From assembly GCA_016874975.1 (NCBI GenBank), contig VGSQ01000014.1:1-43181 (forward strand): a DNA stretch of 43,181 nt. The letters run 5' to 3'. A program made the translations under genes and the position numbers. Below are positions 1-6,807 of this stretch, piece by piece. Below the pieces are notes generated by a model. That model was not told the DNA's origin. It did not search any database and was given only the letters and a program-made list of their open reading frames with translations. Within the stretch, counting starts at the first letter, position 1, and every line of letters begins with the position of its first letter. Source of the DNA: Deltaproteobacteria bacterium. Lineage in GTDB: Bacteria; Desulfobacterota; Desulfobaccia; Desulfobaccales; 0-14-0-80-60-11.

Positions 1-1161
1 GATATTGAGACGGCTCCACAGGGAAGCCCGCTCTTCTTTTTCCTCTGCGCCCAGGAGGCGCTCGGCCTGCGCCCGGAGGTCCCGGCAGAGCTGATGTTGG
101 GGATTGGTTTGGGCCAGAGGCCGGCCTTCGTTGATGCTGCGCTCCACCTCCTCCTGGGCCTCGGGGATGGTGGCCGAGACCTCCCGGCCCAGGAAGTCCT
201 GAATTTCCCTGATTCCCAGGTCGCCGCGCCTGCGCCAGAGGTTGATCCACAATTCCAGACCGGCGCCGGTCAGCCCCAGCAGGGGCAGGATTTCCATGAT
301 CTTCCGGGCGTTGGACAGGGCGCAGATGGATTGGGCGGCCACCAACAGCACCCGGTCCGCCAGGTCCAGGGCCCGGAGCGTCACCTCATCCAACTGGTGC
401 CCCGCGTCCACCACGACGGCGCTGAAATGGCCGTGTTTCTTCAGCATGTCCAAGACCCGGGCCATCTGCTCGGCGGCCACCATCTCCGCCTCCTCCATGC
501 GCCGGGGGGCCGGCAGGAGCTGCAGGTTGTCCCCGCAGCGGAAAAGGAGACCCTGGAGGTAGGAGTCGTCCAGACGGTCGAGATTTTCAATGATGTCGAT
601 GATGGTGTACTGGGGCTTGGCGTCCAAAAAATAGACCAGTTGTCCGTAGCGCAGGTCCAGGTCCACCGCCAGCACTGGACGTTTATGCAACTGGGCCAGA
701 CAATAGGCCAGGTTGATGGTGAGAAAGCTGGTCCCCACGCCCCCCTTGGCGCCCAAAAGGGCGATTTGTCTGGGGTGGGATCCTTCGCCCGGCTCCAGGG
801 GGGCCAGGGGCAGGCGCGCCAGCGCCTCCTGGAACTCCTCGGGCCGGATGGGGGAGGCGAAGCACTCCTTCACCCCCAGGCGCAGGGCCCGCCAAAGCTG
901 TTCGGTGGTGATCTCCTTGAAAAACAGGAAAATGGGCGGGTTCCGGAAGTCGGCCGCAGTCTTGCGGATCCACTGGTCCAGGCCGGGGGCGTCGGCCTGA
1001 TACTCCAGAAAAATGGCGTTGCTGCCGGAGTTGACATGCGCCGGCAGCTCGTCCAGAGAGCGCCTCTCCACAATACTGGCCTGAGGGGCTGAGGTGATGA
1101 CCCTCTGGAGATAGTCACCGTTCTCAGGCGTGTGGTAGAAGAGAGAGAATCTGATGGCCAT
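1..1161 (-). CDS. cpaE: CpaE/TadZ-type pilus assembly ATPase (partial, 3' end off window)
   Basis: The minus-strand frame is open from about 1197 to the left edge without a stop, so the C-terminus lies outside the window. It encodes an N-terminal receiver-like region followed by a MinD/ParA-type ATPase. The deviant Walker A reads GAKGGVGTS, followed by AVDLDLRYGQL and a later VVVDAGHQLDEV segment. CpaE/TadZ proteins localise the Tad machine to the pole or membrane, so this is a cytoplasmic Flp-pilus assembly factor. The start is uncertain: ATG at 1161 has AGGAG directly against it, while an in-frame GTG at 1197 has AGGA further upstream. It follows cpaB by about 40-75 bases in the same direction. 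No secretin gene sits between them. Confidence 0.85.
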   Translation of the reverse strand, partial: MAIRFSLFYHTPENGDYLQRVITSAPQASIVERRSLDELPAHVNSGSNAIFLEYQADAPGLDQWIRKTAADFRNPPIFLFFKEITTEQLWRALRLGVKECFASPIRPEEFQEALARLPLAPLEPGEGSHPRQIALLGAKGGVGTSFLTINLAYCLAQLHKRPVLAVDLDLRYGQLVYFLDAKPQYTIIDIIENLDRLDDSYLQGLLFRCGDNLQLLPAPRRMEEAEMVAAEQMARVLDMLKKHGHFSAVVVDAGHQLDEVTLRALDLADRVLLVAAQSICALSNARKIMEILPLLGLTGAGLELWINLWRRRGDLGIREIQDFLGREVSATIPEAQEEVERSINEGRPLAQTNPQHQLCRDLRAQAERLLGAEEKEERASLWSRLNI

Positions 1162-1236
1162 CTCCTGGTTCCATCCTGGGATGGGATTGGCCGCCACCTG
1201 CCATCAGGTTCCTCTGACGGCTCCCCCAAGGCATTG

Positions 1237-2073
1237 CTAAAAATTGAGGGCTTCGCGCTTCAATCCTTTGATCACCTCCACACTGCGTCGGGGAGGTGGA
1301 GGAGGCAAGGCCGCTCCCTGGACTTCCACCGCCCGGGGCAGAGCGGCCACGGCCACTGCCGCACCCAGCAGTTCGGAGGTGCGCACCCCCGAGGTGCTCA
1401 CCTGTTCCTGTTCCTTCTGGGGCCGCAGGATCAGGGAGATGCGCCCTTCCTTGTCCGCCAGGGCCAGGCGCTCCCCCTCCTCGGGGGAGACCTCCAGGGT
1501 CACCGTGGGCACCACCTGGGGCTTATCGCCGCTGCTGCGGTCGATGCGCTGGCCCACCCCCAGGACCCGCAGATTCTGGAGAATGAGCTTGCTGATGGGG
1601 TCCTTGTTGAAATCGCCCTTATCCACGGTGACCAGCACATCCACCCGGTTCTCCGGGGCGAGGAAGCCGGCCACCCCCGAGGCTTCGTCCACCTTGACGG
1701 TCATGGCCCGCTTCTCCGGGGCCAACAGGGCCGTCAACCCCGGCGGCGCCCCCTGGGGGGCCAGCTTGGCCTCCAGAATGGGCTCCCCGGCCATCATGGG
1801 CAGGACCACCACCCGGCCCGTCAACTCCTCCAGGCCGGCGAAACTGCCCTGGGGCCGGTTCTCCAGGGGCCAGCGGCGCACCACCAGTTGGTCCGCGGTG
1901 AGGGAGGTCGCCGCCCGGATCTCTTTGGCCGCCACCACCACCGAACCCATTTTGACGTGCTCCTGGGCTTGCTGCACGGGTTGATTCTTGAGCCACCCCA
2001 GGGCAATGAAGGTGGCGGTGGCCCCGAACACCAGGGCCATCATAAGCCATAACCAGGGGGGTAAGCGCCGCAT
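1237..2073 (-). CDS. cpaB: Flp pilus assembly protein CpaB
   Basis: The 278-residue protein has one N-terminal membrane segment (about residues 5-26) followed by a SAF domain (about 42-110: VVVAAKEIRAATSLTADQLVV) and a second beta-rich region with VDVLVTVD, as expected for RcpC/CpaB. These periplasmic, inner-membrane-anchored proteins are thought to work with the Tad secretin. The start ATG lies 6 bases after the tadE-like stop. GGAG of the preceding coding end sits 9 bases upstream and can act as ribosome binding site. It is clearly in one operon with flp, tadE and cpaE. A short Pro-rich, Ser/Arg tail follows the conserved part. Confidence 0.9.
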   Translation of the reverse strand: MRRLPPWLWLMMALVFGATATFIALGWLKNQPVQQAQEHVKMGSVVVAAKEIRAATSLTADQLVVRRWPLENRPQGSFAGLEELTGRVVVLPMMAGEPILEAKLAPQGAPPGLTALLAPEKRAMTVKVDEASGVAGFLAPENRVDVLVTVDKGDFNKDPISKLILQNLRVLGVGQRIDRSSGDKPQVVPTVTLEVSPEEGERLALADKEGRISLILRPQKEQEQVSTSGVRTSELLGAAVAVAALPRAVEVQGAALPPPPPRRSVEVIKGLKREALNF

Positions 2074-2079
2074 CCTCTG

Positions 2080-2493
2080 TCACTCCATGCGCATGACCGT
2101 CTCCGCGGTCAGGTTGACGGTGCCCACCAGCCCTTGCACGAAGGGGGGCAGCACCTGGAAACTGTAAGGATAACTGACGATGACGGTCAAGGGACTGCCG
2201 GTGTCGCCGCCCGCCCCGCTGACGGTGATGCCGGCGGTCTCGGTAAAGCCCGATTTCGTCAGATATTCATTGACCTTGGCCTGGATTTCGGCCGCCGTCT
2301 TGCGGGGCGTGGTGTACACCACCCCGAAGCGCGCCCCTTCCCGACCGGCGTTGGTAAGCAGTCCCTTGGCGTAGAAGGCCAGGCCGAACTCCACGATGGC
2401 GAAGAGAAAGGCCACCAGCAGGGGGACCACAACGGCGAATTCCGCAATTGCTCCGCCCCGTTGGTGGGCCGGGATGTCCCGCTTCCCTTTCAT
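2080..2493 (-). CDS. TadE-like pseudopilin of the Tad pilus
   Basis: The 137-residue protein begins RGGAIAEFAVVVPLLVAFLFAIVEFG, the TadE/TadF N-terminus with the G-x4-E-F prepilin-type processing motif and one hydrophobic helix (about residues 16-40). Beta-rich C-terminal sequence follows. TadE/TadF are minor pseudopilins of Flp pili, processed by the TadV-type peptidase. The frame stays open upstream to 2907, but ATG at 2493 is chosen because GGGAG lies 9 bases upstream and the conserved domain starts there. The stop is 6 bases from cpaB. Only one TadE-like gene is visible; TadF and the peptidase may lie to the left of the window. Confidence 0.88.
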   Translation of the reverse strand: MKGKRDIPAHQRGGAIAEFAVVVPLLVAFLFAIVEFGLAFYAKGLLTNAGREGARFGVVYTTPRKTAAEIQAKVNEYLTKSGFTETAGITVSGAGGDTGSPLTVIVSYPYSFQVLPPFVQGLVGTVNLTAETVMRME

Positions 2494-2657
2494 GGCTTCG
2501 GACTCCCTGGTCGGGGGGAGGCGGCGGTGGGGGACTCCGGCGGCTGCCGGGTCCCCTACCTTACCGTCTGCCTGAGGTGCACGACGCGGGGCCTCAGGCT
2601 GCCCCGCTTGGTGAGGTCTCCAGCCCAGAGGCGGGGGGCTGCCGCCCCCCGGTGGCC
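2494..2657 (-). other. flp-tadE intergenic spacer
   Basis: This 164-base spacer separates the pilin gene from the assembly genes. It contains a very stable hairpin just after the flp stop and no convincing reading frame or new promoter. A spacer of this kind is often where abundant pilin transcripts are separated from low-abundance assembly-gene transcripts. That role is inferred. Confidence 0.5.
2632..2651 (-). terminator. Stable hairpin directly after flp (attenuator or mRNA stabiliser)
   Basis: CGGGGGGC and GCCCCCCG form a perfect 8-bp, all-GC stem around a 4-base loop, 6 bases past the flp stop codon. No T-run follows on the minus strand. It therefore fits partial termination or 3'-end protection better than full intrinsic termination. 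Confidence 0.6.
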
Positions 2658-2828
2658 TTAGCTGCCGGACAACTGGCTCTGGACGTTGGTGAACTTGGTG
2701 TTCAGCGCGGTGCCGATGCCGTAGATGGCGGCCATCACCGCCACCGCGATGCCGGCCACCAGCAGGCCGTATTCCACCGCGCTGGCGCCTTCCTCGTTCT
2801 GAAGAAAGGACTTCATTTTGGTGATCAT
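2658..2828 (-). CDS. flp: Flp-family type IVb pilin
   Basis: The 56-residue prepilin reads MITKMKSFLQNEEG followed by ASAVEYGLLVAGIAV, i.e. a short basic leader, Gly at -1, the G-x4-E-Y signature and a single long hydrophobic helix. This is the major subunit of Tad/Flp adhesion pili. ATG at 2828 is preferred because AAGGAGG lies 5 bases upstream. An in-frame start at 2861 would add residues unlike a prepilin leader and has no ribosome site. It is the first gene of the tad operon, 190 bases downstream of a c-di-GMP-I riboswitch. Confidence 0.93.
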   Translation of the reverse strand: MITKMKSFLQNEEGASAVEYGLLVAGIAVAVMAAIYGIGTALNTKFTNVQSQLSGS

Positions 2829-2962
2829 GGTTTCCTCCTTGAGTAGTCGGGGAAGTTTCACTGCTCTGCCAGAAACATGATTGCTTTCCGTACCCGCGCG
2901 GCTTCACCTCCTTGGGGGCGGCAACCGTTTCCGGTCTCCCCGGGGTGGCCCACCGAGTTCAC

Positions 2963-2996
2963 CAAAAGAAAGCCCTTGACTGGTTGGCTGCAAGGG
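2963..2996 (-). terminator. Terminator-like hairpin between riboswitch and flp (expression platform)
   Basis: On the minus strand CCCTTG and CAAGGG form a 6-bp stem with a 12-base loop, followed directly by CTTTCTTTT. It lies about 20 bases after the aptamer and 135 bases before the flp start. That is the right place for a transcription-termination expression platform. Which ligand state favours termination cannot be read from this alone. Confidence 0.6.
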
Positions 2997-3016
2997 ATGG
3001 TCCTTCCTCCGGCGTC

Positions 3017-3104
3017 CACTTCGGCAATCCCGCCGCCTTGGCCCGGACCCGGGCGTTAGGCCGGTGATTTTGCGTCCCACCCTTTCGGAGTGGTTTGCCT
3101 TTCT
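3017..3104 (-). promoter_or_regulatory. c-di-GMP-I (GEMM) riboswitch aptamer
   Basis: The minus strand shows the GEMM-I core in order. It has GGCAAACC, a P1b stem CCACTC/GGGTGG capped by a GAAA tetraloop, GGGACGCAAA, CCGGCCTAA, a second GC-rich arm, and a closing TTGCCGAAG that pairs with the opening GGCAA. The base before CAAAC is G, matching G20 of the Vibrio Vc2 aptamer that favours c-di-GMP; the 3',3'-cGAMP variants have A there. It sits in the 5' leader of the flp/tad operon, so c-di-GMP should control pilus expression. The direction, ON or OFF, is not determined. Confidence 0.92.
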
Positions 3105-3130
3105 CGGTGGACTCTTGTTATTTGCTCCCT

Positions 3131-3157
3131 TTATCGGCTTCTTTTCCCCAGCCTTTA
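3131..3157 (-). promoter_or_regulatory. Sigma-28 (FliA)-type promoter for the flp/tad operon
   Basis: The minus strand carries TAAAGGCT, an 11-base spacer, then GCCGATAA. The consensus is TAAAGTTT-N11-GCCGATAA, so the -10 is a perfect match and the -35 matches at six of eight positions. Transcription would begin about 15-20 bases before the riboswitch aptamer, which supports the assignment. Confidence 0.75.
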
Positions 3158-3361
3158 AAAATCGCCCGTTTGTCCCCGACGACTCGACCTTCAAGTTTTT
3201 CCCCGCGGGGTCGATGCAGATTAGGAAACGGCAACACTATTGATCACAGGTTGCGCTCAAGGGGCGGTCTTGTTGCCGCCGCAAACTTCAGCCTGCCCCC
3301 CATCAGGCTAACCGCCGGCGCCGCGGTTTGATCGCGGCTCGCCCTGAGAGGAGTCTCATCC
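3158..3361. promoter_or_regulatory. Divergent regulatory region with hairpin-rich leader of the AAA+ gene
   Basis: This is the part of the flp/AAA+ intergenic region read toward the plus-strand gene. Three successive hairpins occupy 3263-3338: GGCGG/CCGCC (loop 8), GCCTG/CAGGC (loop 8) and GCCGCG/CGCGGC (loop 7). They are followed by AGGAG at 3349-3353. No known riboswitch class was recognised and no clear sigma-70 promoter was found on the plus strand. Confidence 0.4.
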
Positions 3362-4678
3362 ATGCCTTCCCTGTCTCCGGCCATCCTTCAGGCCCTCGAG
3401 GCCAACGCCGAGGGGCTGCCCACCAGCCGGCCTCTCCCCCAATCTCTGTCGGAATTGGGTCTGCCGGAAATCTTTCTGGCCAATCTGACCCTGAAGCACT
3501 GCTTTTATCTGGACGTCTTCACCCTGAACGAACTGGGGGAGCGCCTCAAGCTCTCCACCACCATCCTCACCCAGCTCCTGGACTACCTGCGCAAAGAGAA
3601 ATACGTGGAGGTCCGGGGGCCGGACCCGCTGAAACCAGTGGCCAACCCTCTGGCCCTCACCAACCGCTTCGCCCTGACCGACGGCGGCAAGCGCCGGTCC
3701 GCCCAGCTCCTGGAGTACGACGCCTATGTGGGCCCGGCCCCCGTCTCCCTGGAGGACTACTGGCAGCAGGTGAGCCGCCAGAGCATCAAGCTCACTTCCA
3801 TCACCCCGGTACGGCTGCGCCAGGTCTTTGAGGGCCTGGTCATCTCCCCCGCCATGCTGGAGCAGCTGGGCCCCGCCTCGGTGAGCGGCAAGCCCCTGTT
3901 CCTCTACGGGCCGCCGGGCAACGGCAAGACCACCATCGCCCTGCGTCTGGGCCAGGTCTGGGACGACGCCATCCTCCTGCCCTATGCCCTCTACGTGGAA
4001 GGCCACGTCATCCGGATCTACGACGACATCAGCCATCAACCCCTGAGGGACCAGGGGGCCGACCCCGGCGACCGGCGCTGGCTCCGCTGCCGCCGGCCGG
4101 TGGTGTTGGTGGGCGGCGAACTCACCCTGCCCATGCTGGACCTGGCCTTCAATCCCACCCTCAAATATTACGAAGCCCCCCTGCAACTGAAAGCCAACAA
4201 CGGCATGTTCATCGTGGACGACTTCGGCCGCCAGCAGGTCGCCCCCCAGGAACTCCTGAACCGCTGGATCATCCCTCTGGAGAACCGTCAGGATTTCCTC
4301 TGCCTGCACACCGGCCAGAAATTCGCCATCCCCTTCGACCAGTTCCTGGTGTTCGCCACCAACCTGGAGCCCCGCACCCTGGTGGACGACGCCTTCCTGC
4401 GGCGCATTCGCTCCAAGGTGAAGGTGGACCACGTCACCCGGGAGCAGTTCCTGGAAATCTTCCGCCTGATGTGCGCCCACCACCGCATGGAATTTGTCCC
4501 CGAGATGGTGGAATATCTGCTCACCACCCACTATGAGCCCGCCGGACGCTCCTTCGACGCCTGCCACCCCCGGGACCTGCTGGAACAGATCATCGATCAC
4601 AGCGCCTTCCACGGCCTCACCCCCAGCCTCACCCGGGAAAACCTGGACCGGGCCTGCCGGGTCTATTTTGTACATTGA
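3362..4678 (+). CDS. AAA+ ATPase with N-terminal winged-helix-like region
   Basis: The 438-residue cytoplasmic protein has Walker A GPPGNGKTT at residues 183-191, a Walker-B-like IVDDFGRQ at 284-291, a later VFATNLEP sensor-1-like segment and RRIRSKV arginines that could be sensor/finger residues. Residues about 45-115 (FTLNELGERLKLSTTILTQLLDYL...) look like a winged helix. AGGAG 8 bases upstream supports the ATG. It is divergent from the flp/tad operon and shares its regulatory region, so a role linked to that pilus or its regulation is possible. The sequence does not show a substrate. It does not carry the secretion-ATPase features of CpaF/GspE. Confidence 0.85.
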   Translation: MPSLSPAILQALEANAEGLPTSRPLPQSLSELGLPEIFLANLTLKHCFYLDVFTLNELGERLKLSTTILTQLLDYLRKEKYVEVRGPDPLKPVANPLALTNRFALTDGGKRRSAQLLEYDAYVGPAPVSLEDYWQQVSRQSIKLTSITPVRLRQVFEGLVISPAMLEQLGPASVSGKPLFLYGPPGNGKTTIALRLGQVWDDAILLPYALYVEGHVIRIYDDISHQPLRDQGADPGDRRWLRCRRPVVLVGGELTLPMLDLAFNPTLKYYEAPLQLKANNGMFIVDDFGRQQVAPQELLNRWIIPLENRQDFLCLHTGQKFAIPFDQFLVFATNLEPRTLVDDAFLRRIRSKVKVDHVTREQFLEIFRLMCAHHRMEFVPEMVEYLLTTHYEPAGRSFDACHPRDLLEQIIDHSAFHGLTPSLTRENLDRACRVYFVH

Positions 4679-4800
4679 GGGCTGAGGCTTGGTGAGGGAG
4701 GAGGCCGGGGGCCGGCGGGCCCCTGCCCCCTCCCCCAACCCCATTAACAAAAATCCCCCCGGCTCTCAGATCGGACCTGGGAACCAGGGGGACCATGTAG

Positions 4801-4828
4801 GGTTCTGGGTTCTCGGTTTTGGGTTTTA
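4801..4828 (+). repeat. Short heptamer repeat GGTTYTN x4
   Basis: Four consecutive 7-mers (GGTTCTG, GGTTCTC, GGTTTTG, GGTTTTA), followed by GGTGTGC. This is the same unit family as the large inverted heptamer array at 13577-13748. Confidence 0.75.
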
Positions 4829-5022
4829 GGTGTGCGATACATGGCTGGCGTTACCAGGAAATGCGTGACCATCCAAACCCATTCCCGCAAAGGCGACGTA
4901 GGGTGCGCACCGCGCACCATTGCCTGGGCCTGGCGGCGGGCAGGGACGCCGGCCCCACCGCCCTTTTCATGTGTTATGGGTGGGCCAGCGGCCCATGCGC
5001 GACTGCTCTGAAAATGCCTCTC

Positions 5023-5070
5023 GTAGGGCGCGTCTTACGCGCCAAAGACGGTGCGTGAGACGCACCCTAT
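5023..5070 (+). repeat. GTAGGGCGCG...GCACCCTA palindromic repeat, copy in unit 1
   Basis: GTAGGGCGCGTCTTACGCGC is followed by GGTGCGTGAGACGCACCCTA, each half palindromic and the whole bounded by GTAGGG/CCCTA. Related short fragments occur at 4898-4920, 6510-6528, 18402-18420 and 41566-41590. Confidence 0.7.
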
Positions 5071-5109
5071 TTTATTGGTTTTGGGTGTTCCCCCGGTACA
5101 TGATTGGCT

Positions 5110-5161
5110 CGTTCCCAAGCTCCCGCTTGGGAACGCACTTGCCCCGAAGCTCCTGCTTCGG
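5110..5161 (+). repeat. GTTCCCAAGC palindromic element, copy 1
   Basis: CGTTCCCAAGC / GCTTGGGAACG form an 11-bp stem with a short loop. A second hairpin follows, CCGAAGC/GCTTCGG. At least six copies or partial copies occur in intergenic parts of the window. Confidence 0.8.
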
Positions 5162-5261
5162 ACTTGGCCTGGCGGCGGGCAGGGACGCCCGCCCCACCGG
5201 CCTTTTCATGTGTTATGGGTGGGCCCGCGGCCCATGCGCGACTGCTCTGAAAATGCCTCTC

Positions 5262-5309
5262 GTAGGGCGCGTCTTACGCGCCAAAGACGGTGCGTGAGAC
5301 GCACCCTAC
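5262..5309 (+). repeat. GTAGGGCGCG...GCACCCTAC palindromic repeat, copy in unit 2
   Basis: Second near-identical copy of the element at 5023-5070, carried by the second unit of the tandem duplication and ending in a complete CCCTAC. Confidence 0.7.
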
Positions 5310-5350
5310 ATTTTCATGGTTTTGGGTGTTCCCCCGGTACATGATTGGCT

Positions 5351-5403
5351 CGTTCCCAAGCTCCCGCTTGGGAACGCCATTGCCCCCGAAGCTCCTGCTT
5401 CGG
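5351..5403 (+). repeat. GTTCCCAAGC palindromic element, copy 2
   Basis: Same two-hairpin element as at 5110, with one extra base in the linker; it lies in the second tandem unit. Confidence 0.8.
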
Positions 5404-5696
5404 ACTTGGCCTGGCGGCAGGCCGGGAACCCGGTGCAGGCTTAACCCCGCGGCTGCCTTTCCCGGCGTTGCCGGAAATCCCCGGGTGGCTCAAGACCACG
5501 GAGCATCGAGCAGTGACCAGGAGCAGGATGTGGCGCAGTACCTGAAATACGGCCTTATGGGCAAGGCTCATCCCGGCGGAGGAGAGGGGATAAAGCCTGG
5601 GAAGAATGACCCCCCTCCACCCGCCGGCGGAGGAAGAGGGCCGGGGTGAGGGGGGCGGCCCGTCCCCGGGCCCGCCCCCACCCCTGTAACCGGGGG

Positions 5697-6389
5697 TCAT
5701 CTTTGCAGGATATAAGTCCCCTGCATGGTGGCGTTGGCGCCGCAGCACGAACTCAGGGGTTCGTGGATGACTTCGGCCCGCCGCCGGCTGAACTTGATGG
5801 CGATCTTGCAGTCGGGGGCATTTTTGTCGGTGAGGAAGGCCGCGTCCCGGCTGAGGGTGCCCTGGCCGTCGAATTCACAGATGTGCGCGCTCCGGCCGCA
5901 GACGGTGGTGATGGCCACGTGGATCCGGTCGCCCTGCTGCCTCACCTTCATTTGCCCGCCGCAATAGCCGCTCTTGTCCTGCAGCCGATAGACCCCGCTG
6001 TAATTGGGCTGCGTTGACTCACGGGTCCCCGTCTCTTCCAATACCCGGCGCAGGTCCGCCAGCCGGTTGGCGGTGAGGCTGATGAGGATGGCGGCCGCGT
6101 CCTGCCCGTTGGCCAGCAGCATCTCCACCGTGGTCTTCCTCTTCTTCAGCCATTCCCGCTGGGACTGCTGGACCCGGGCCTGGCCCCCGGGGTCGAGACG
6201 GTTCATCAGTTCCCGGTAAACGACATTGAGCTCCTGGTCCAGGCGGCGGTATTCCGCCGAGCTATTCAGCAGGTCCCGGTGATAGTCGTCAAAGCCGGCG
6301 GCCCGGGCCTGACCCCCCATCAACACAGCCAGGCCGCAAAGCCAGGCCCATCCCATCAAGGCTATCGTAATCTTTCCAGAACGTTGCAT
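5697..6389 (-). CDS. Secreted LprI-like (DUF1311-type) protein with Cys-rich C-terminal domain
   Basis: The 230-residue protein has a Sec signal peptide (about 1-30, ending GGQARA). It continues with an LprI-type helical segment at about 45-125 (LDQELNVVYRELMNRL...QREWLKKRKTTVE). A second, beta-rich region carries cysteines in CGG, VCG, ICEF, DCK and SCCG that may form disulfides in the periplasm. LprI-family domains are known as lysozyme-inhibitor-like modules. The substrate here is unknown. AGGGGA lies 6 bases upstream of the ATG, and a perfect TATAAT at 6410-6415 on this strand implies a leader of only about 14 bases. It is a single-gene unit flanked by repeats. Confidence 0.8.
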   Translation of the reverse strand: MQRSGKITIALMGWAWLCGLAVLMGGQARAAGFDDYHRDLLNSSAEYRRLDQELNVVYRELMNRLDPGGQARVQQSQREWLKKRKTTVEMLLANGQDAAAILISLTANRLADLRRVLEETGTRESTQPNYSGVYRLQDKSGYCGGQMKVRQQGDRIHVAITTVCGRSAHICEFDGQGTLSRDAAFLTDKNAPDCKIAIKFSRRRAEVIHEPLSSCCGANATMQGTYILQR

Positions 6390-6409
6390 GGCTTCCCCTT
6401 TCGCCGACT

Positions 6410-6415
6410 ATTATA
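6410..6415 (-). promoter_or_regulatory. Perfect -10 box (TATAAT) upstream of the LprI-like gene
   Basis: TATAAT on the minus strand lies 21 bases before the start codon. The -35 region is poor (TTACCG, 3 of 6 matches). The predicted leader is very short. Confidence 0.5.
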
Positions 6416-6807
6416 CGTCCTGGCAGAGCGCTGCGGTAAGGATTTTCGGGCAGGCGAGCCCGTGGCTGAGCACTCATGAAAAATATGCAAGAATTCGCAT
6501 GGTTATGATGCGCAGTGCGCACCCTACACAAAATATCTCCAGGCCGGAGGCAGTGCAGGCCGTTTGCCTGGTTCCCAACCTCCCGCTTGGGAACCGCCTT
6601 GCCCGCCAAGCTCTGCGTGGCCGGAGGCTCAACTTTTTGGCGGAGGCGAGCCGGATAAACGGGAATTTCCCGCCCCAGGTGTGCTATCATGCTTCATTCC
6701 ACGGCAAGGCCGGGAGGCTCGCCGCCTCGTTCCGAAGAACAGGGAGCCTGGTCGCGGCGCCGCGGCGCTTCACCCTGGGAAACCATCGGCCATCAGGAGG
6801 CTTTGGT
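6416..6807. other. Intergenic region with repeat fragments
   Basis: About 390 bases between divergent genes. It contains a GCGCACCCTAC repeat end (6510-6528) and a degenerate GTTCCCAAGC element (6570-6615). The frame of the downstream gene is open upstream through here, but no ribosome site or domain sequence supports coding. AGGAGG at 6795-6800 belongs to the next gene. Confidence 0.6.
6570..6615 (+). repeat. GTTCCCAAGC palindromic element, degenerate copy 3
   Basis: GGTTCCCAACC / GCTTGGGAACC and the following GCCCGCCAAGCTCTGCG resemble the first and second arms of the element with several substitutions. Confidence 0.6.

Larger units (their letters stand above)
4927..5408 (+). repeat. Tandem duplication, two units of about 239-242 bp
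   Basis: GGCCTGGCGGCGGGCAGGGA recurs at about 4927 and 5166, and a partial third occurrence starts near 5408. Each unit contains, in the same order, a GGGCGCGTCTTACGCGCC/GGTGCGTGAGACGCACC palindrome pair and a GTTCCCAAGC palindrome element. The two units are nearly identical by eye, implying recent duplication. Confidence 0.85.
4679..5696. other. Repeat-rich intergenic region without a supported gene
   Basis: About 1 kb contains heptamer repeats, a 240-bp tandem duplication and copies of two palindromic repeat families. Small open frames here translate the repeats and have no ribosome sites or domain sequence. I see no gene. Confidence 0.7.

Noticed and set aside
3356-4750. 464-codon minus-strand open frame opposite the AAA+ gene
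   Set aside because: Low-complexity Gly/Gln/Val/His composition and no ribosome site; the plus strand has Walker A and B motifs.
4819-5649. Overlapping small open frames with internally repeated protein sequence
   Set aside because: They are translations of the 240-bp tandem duplication and palindromic elements; no ribosome sites.
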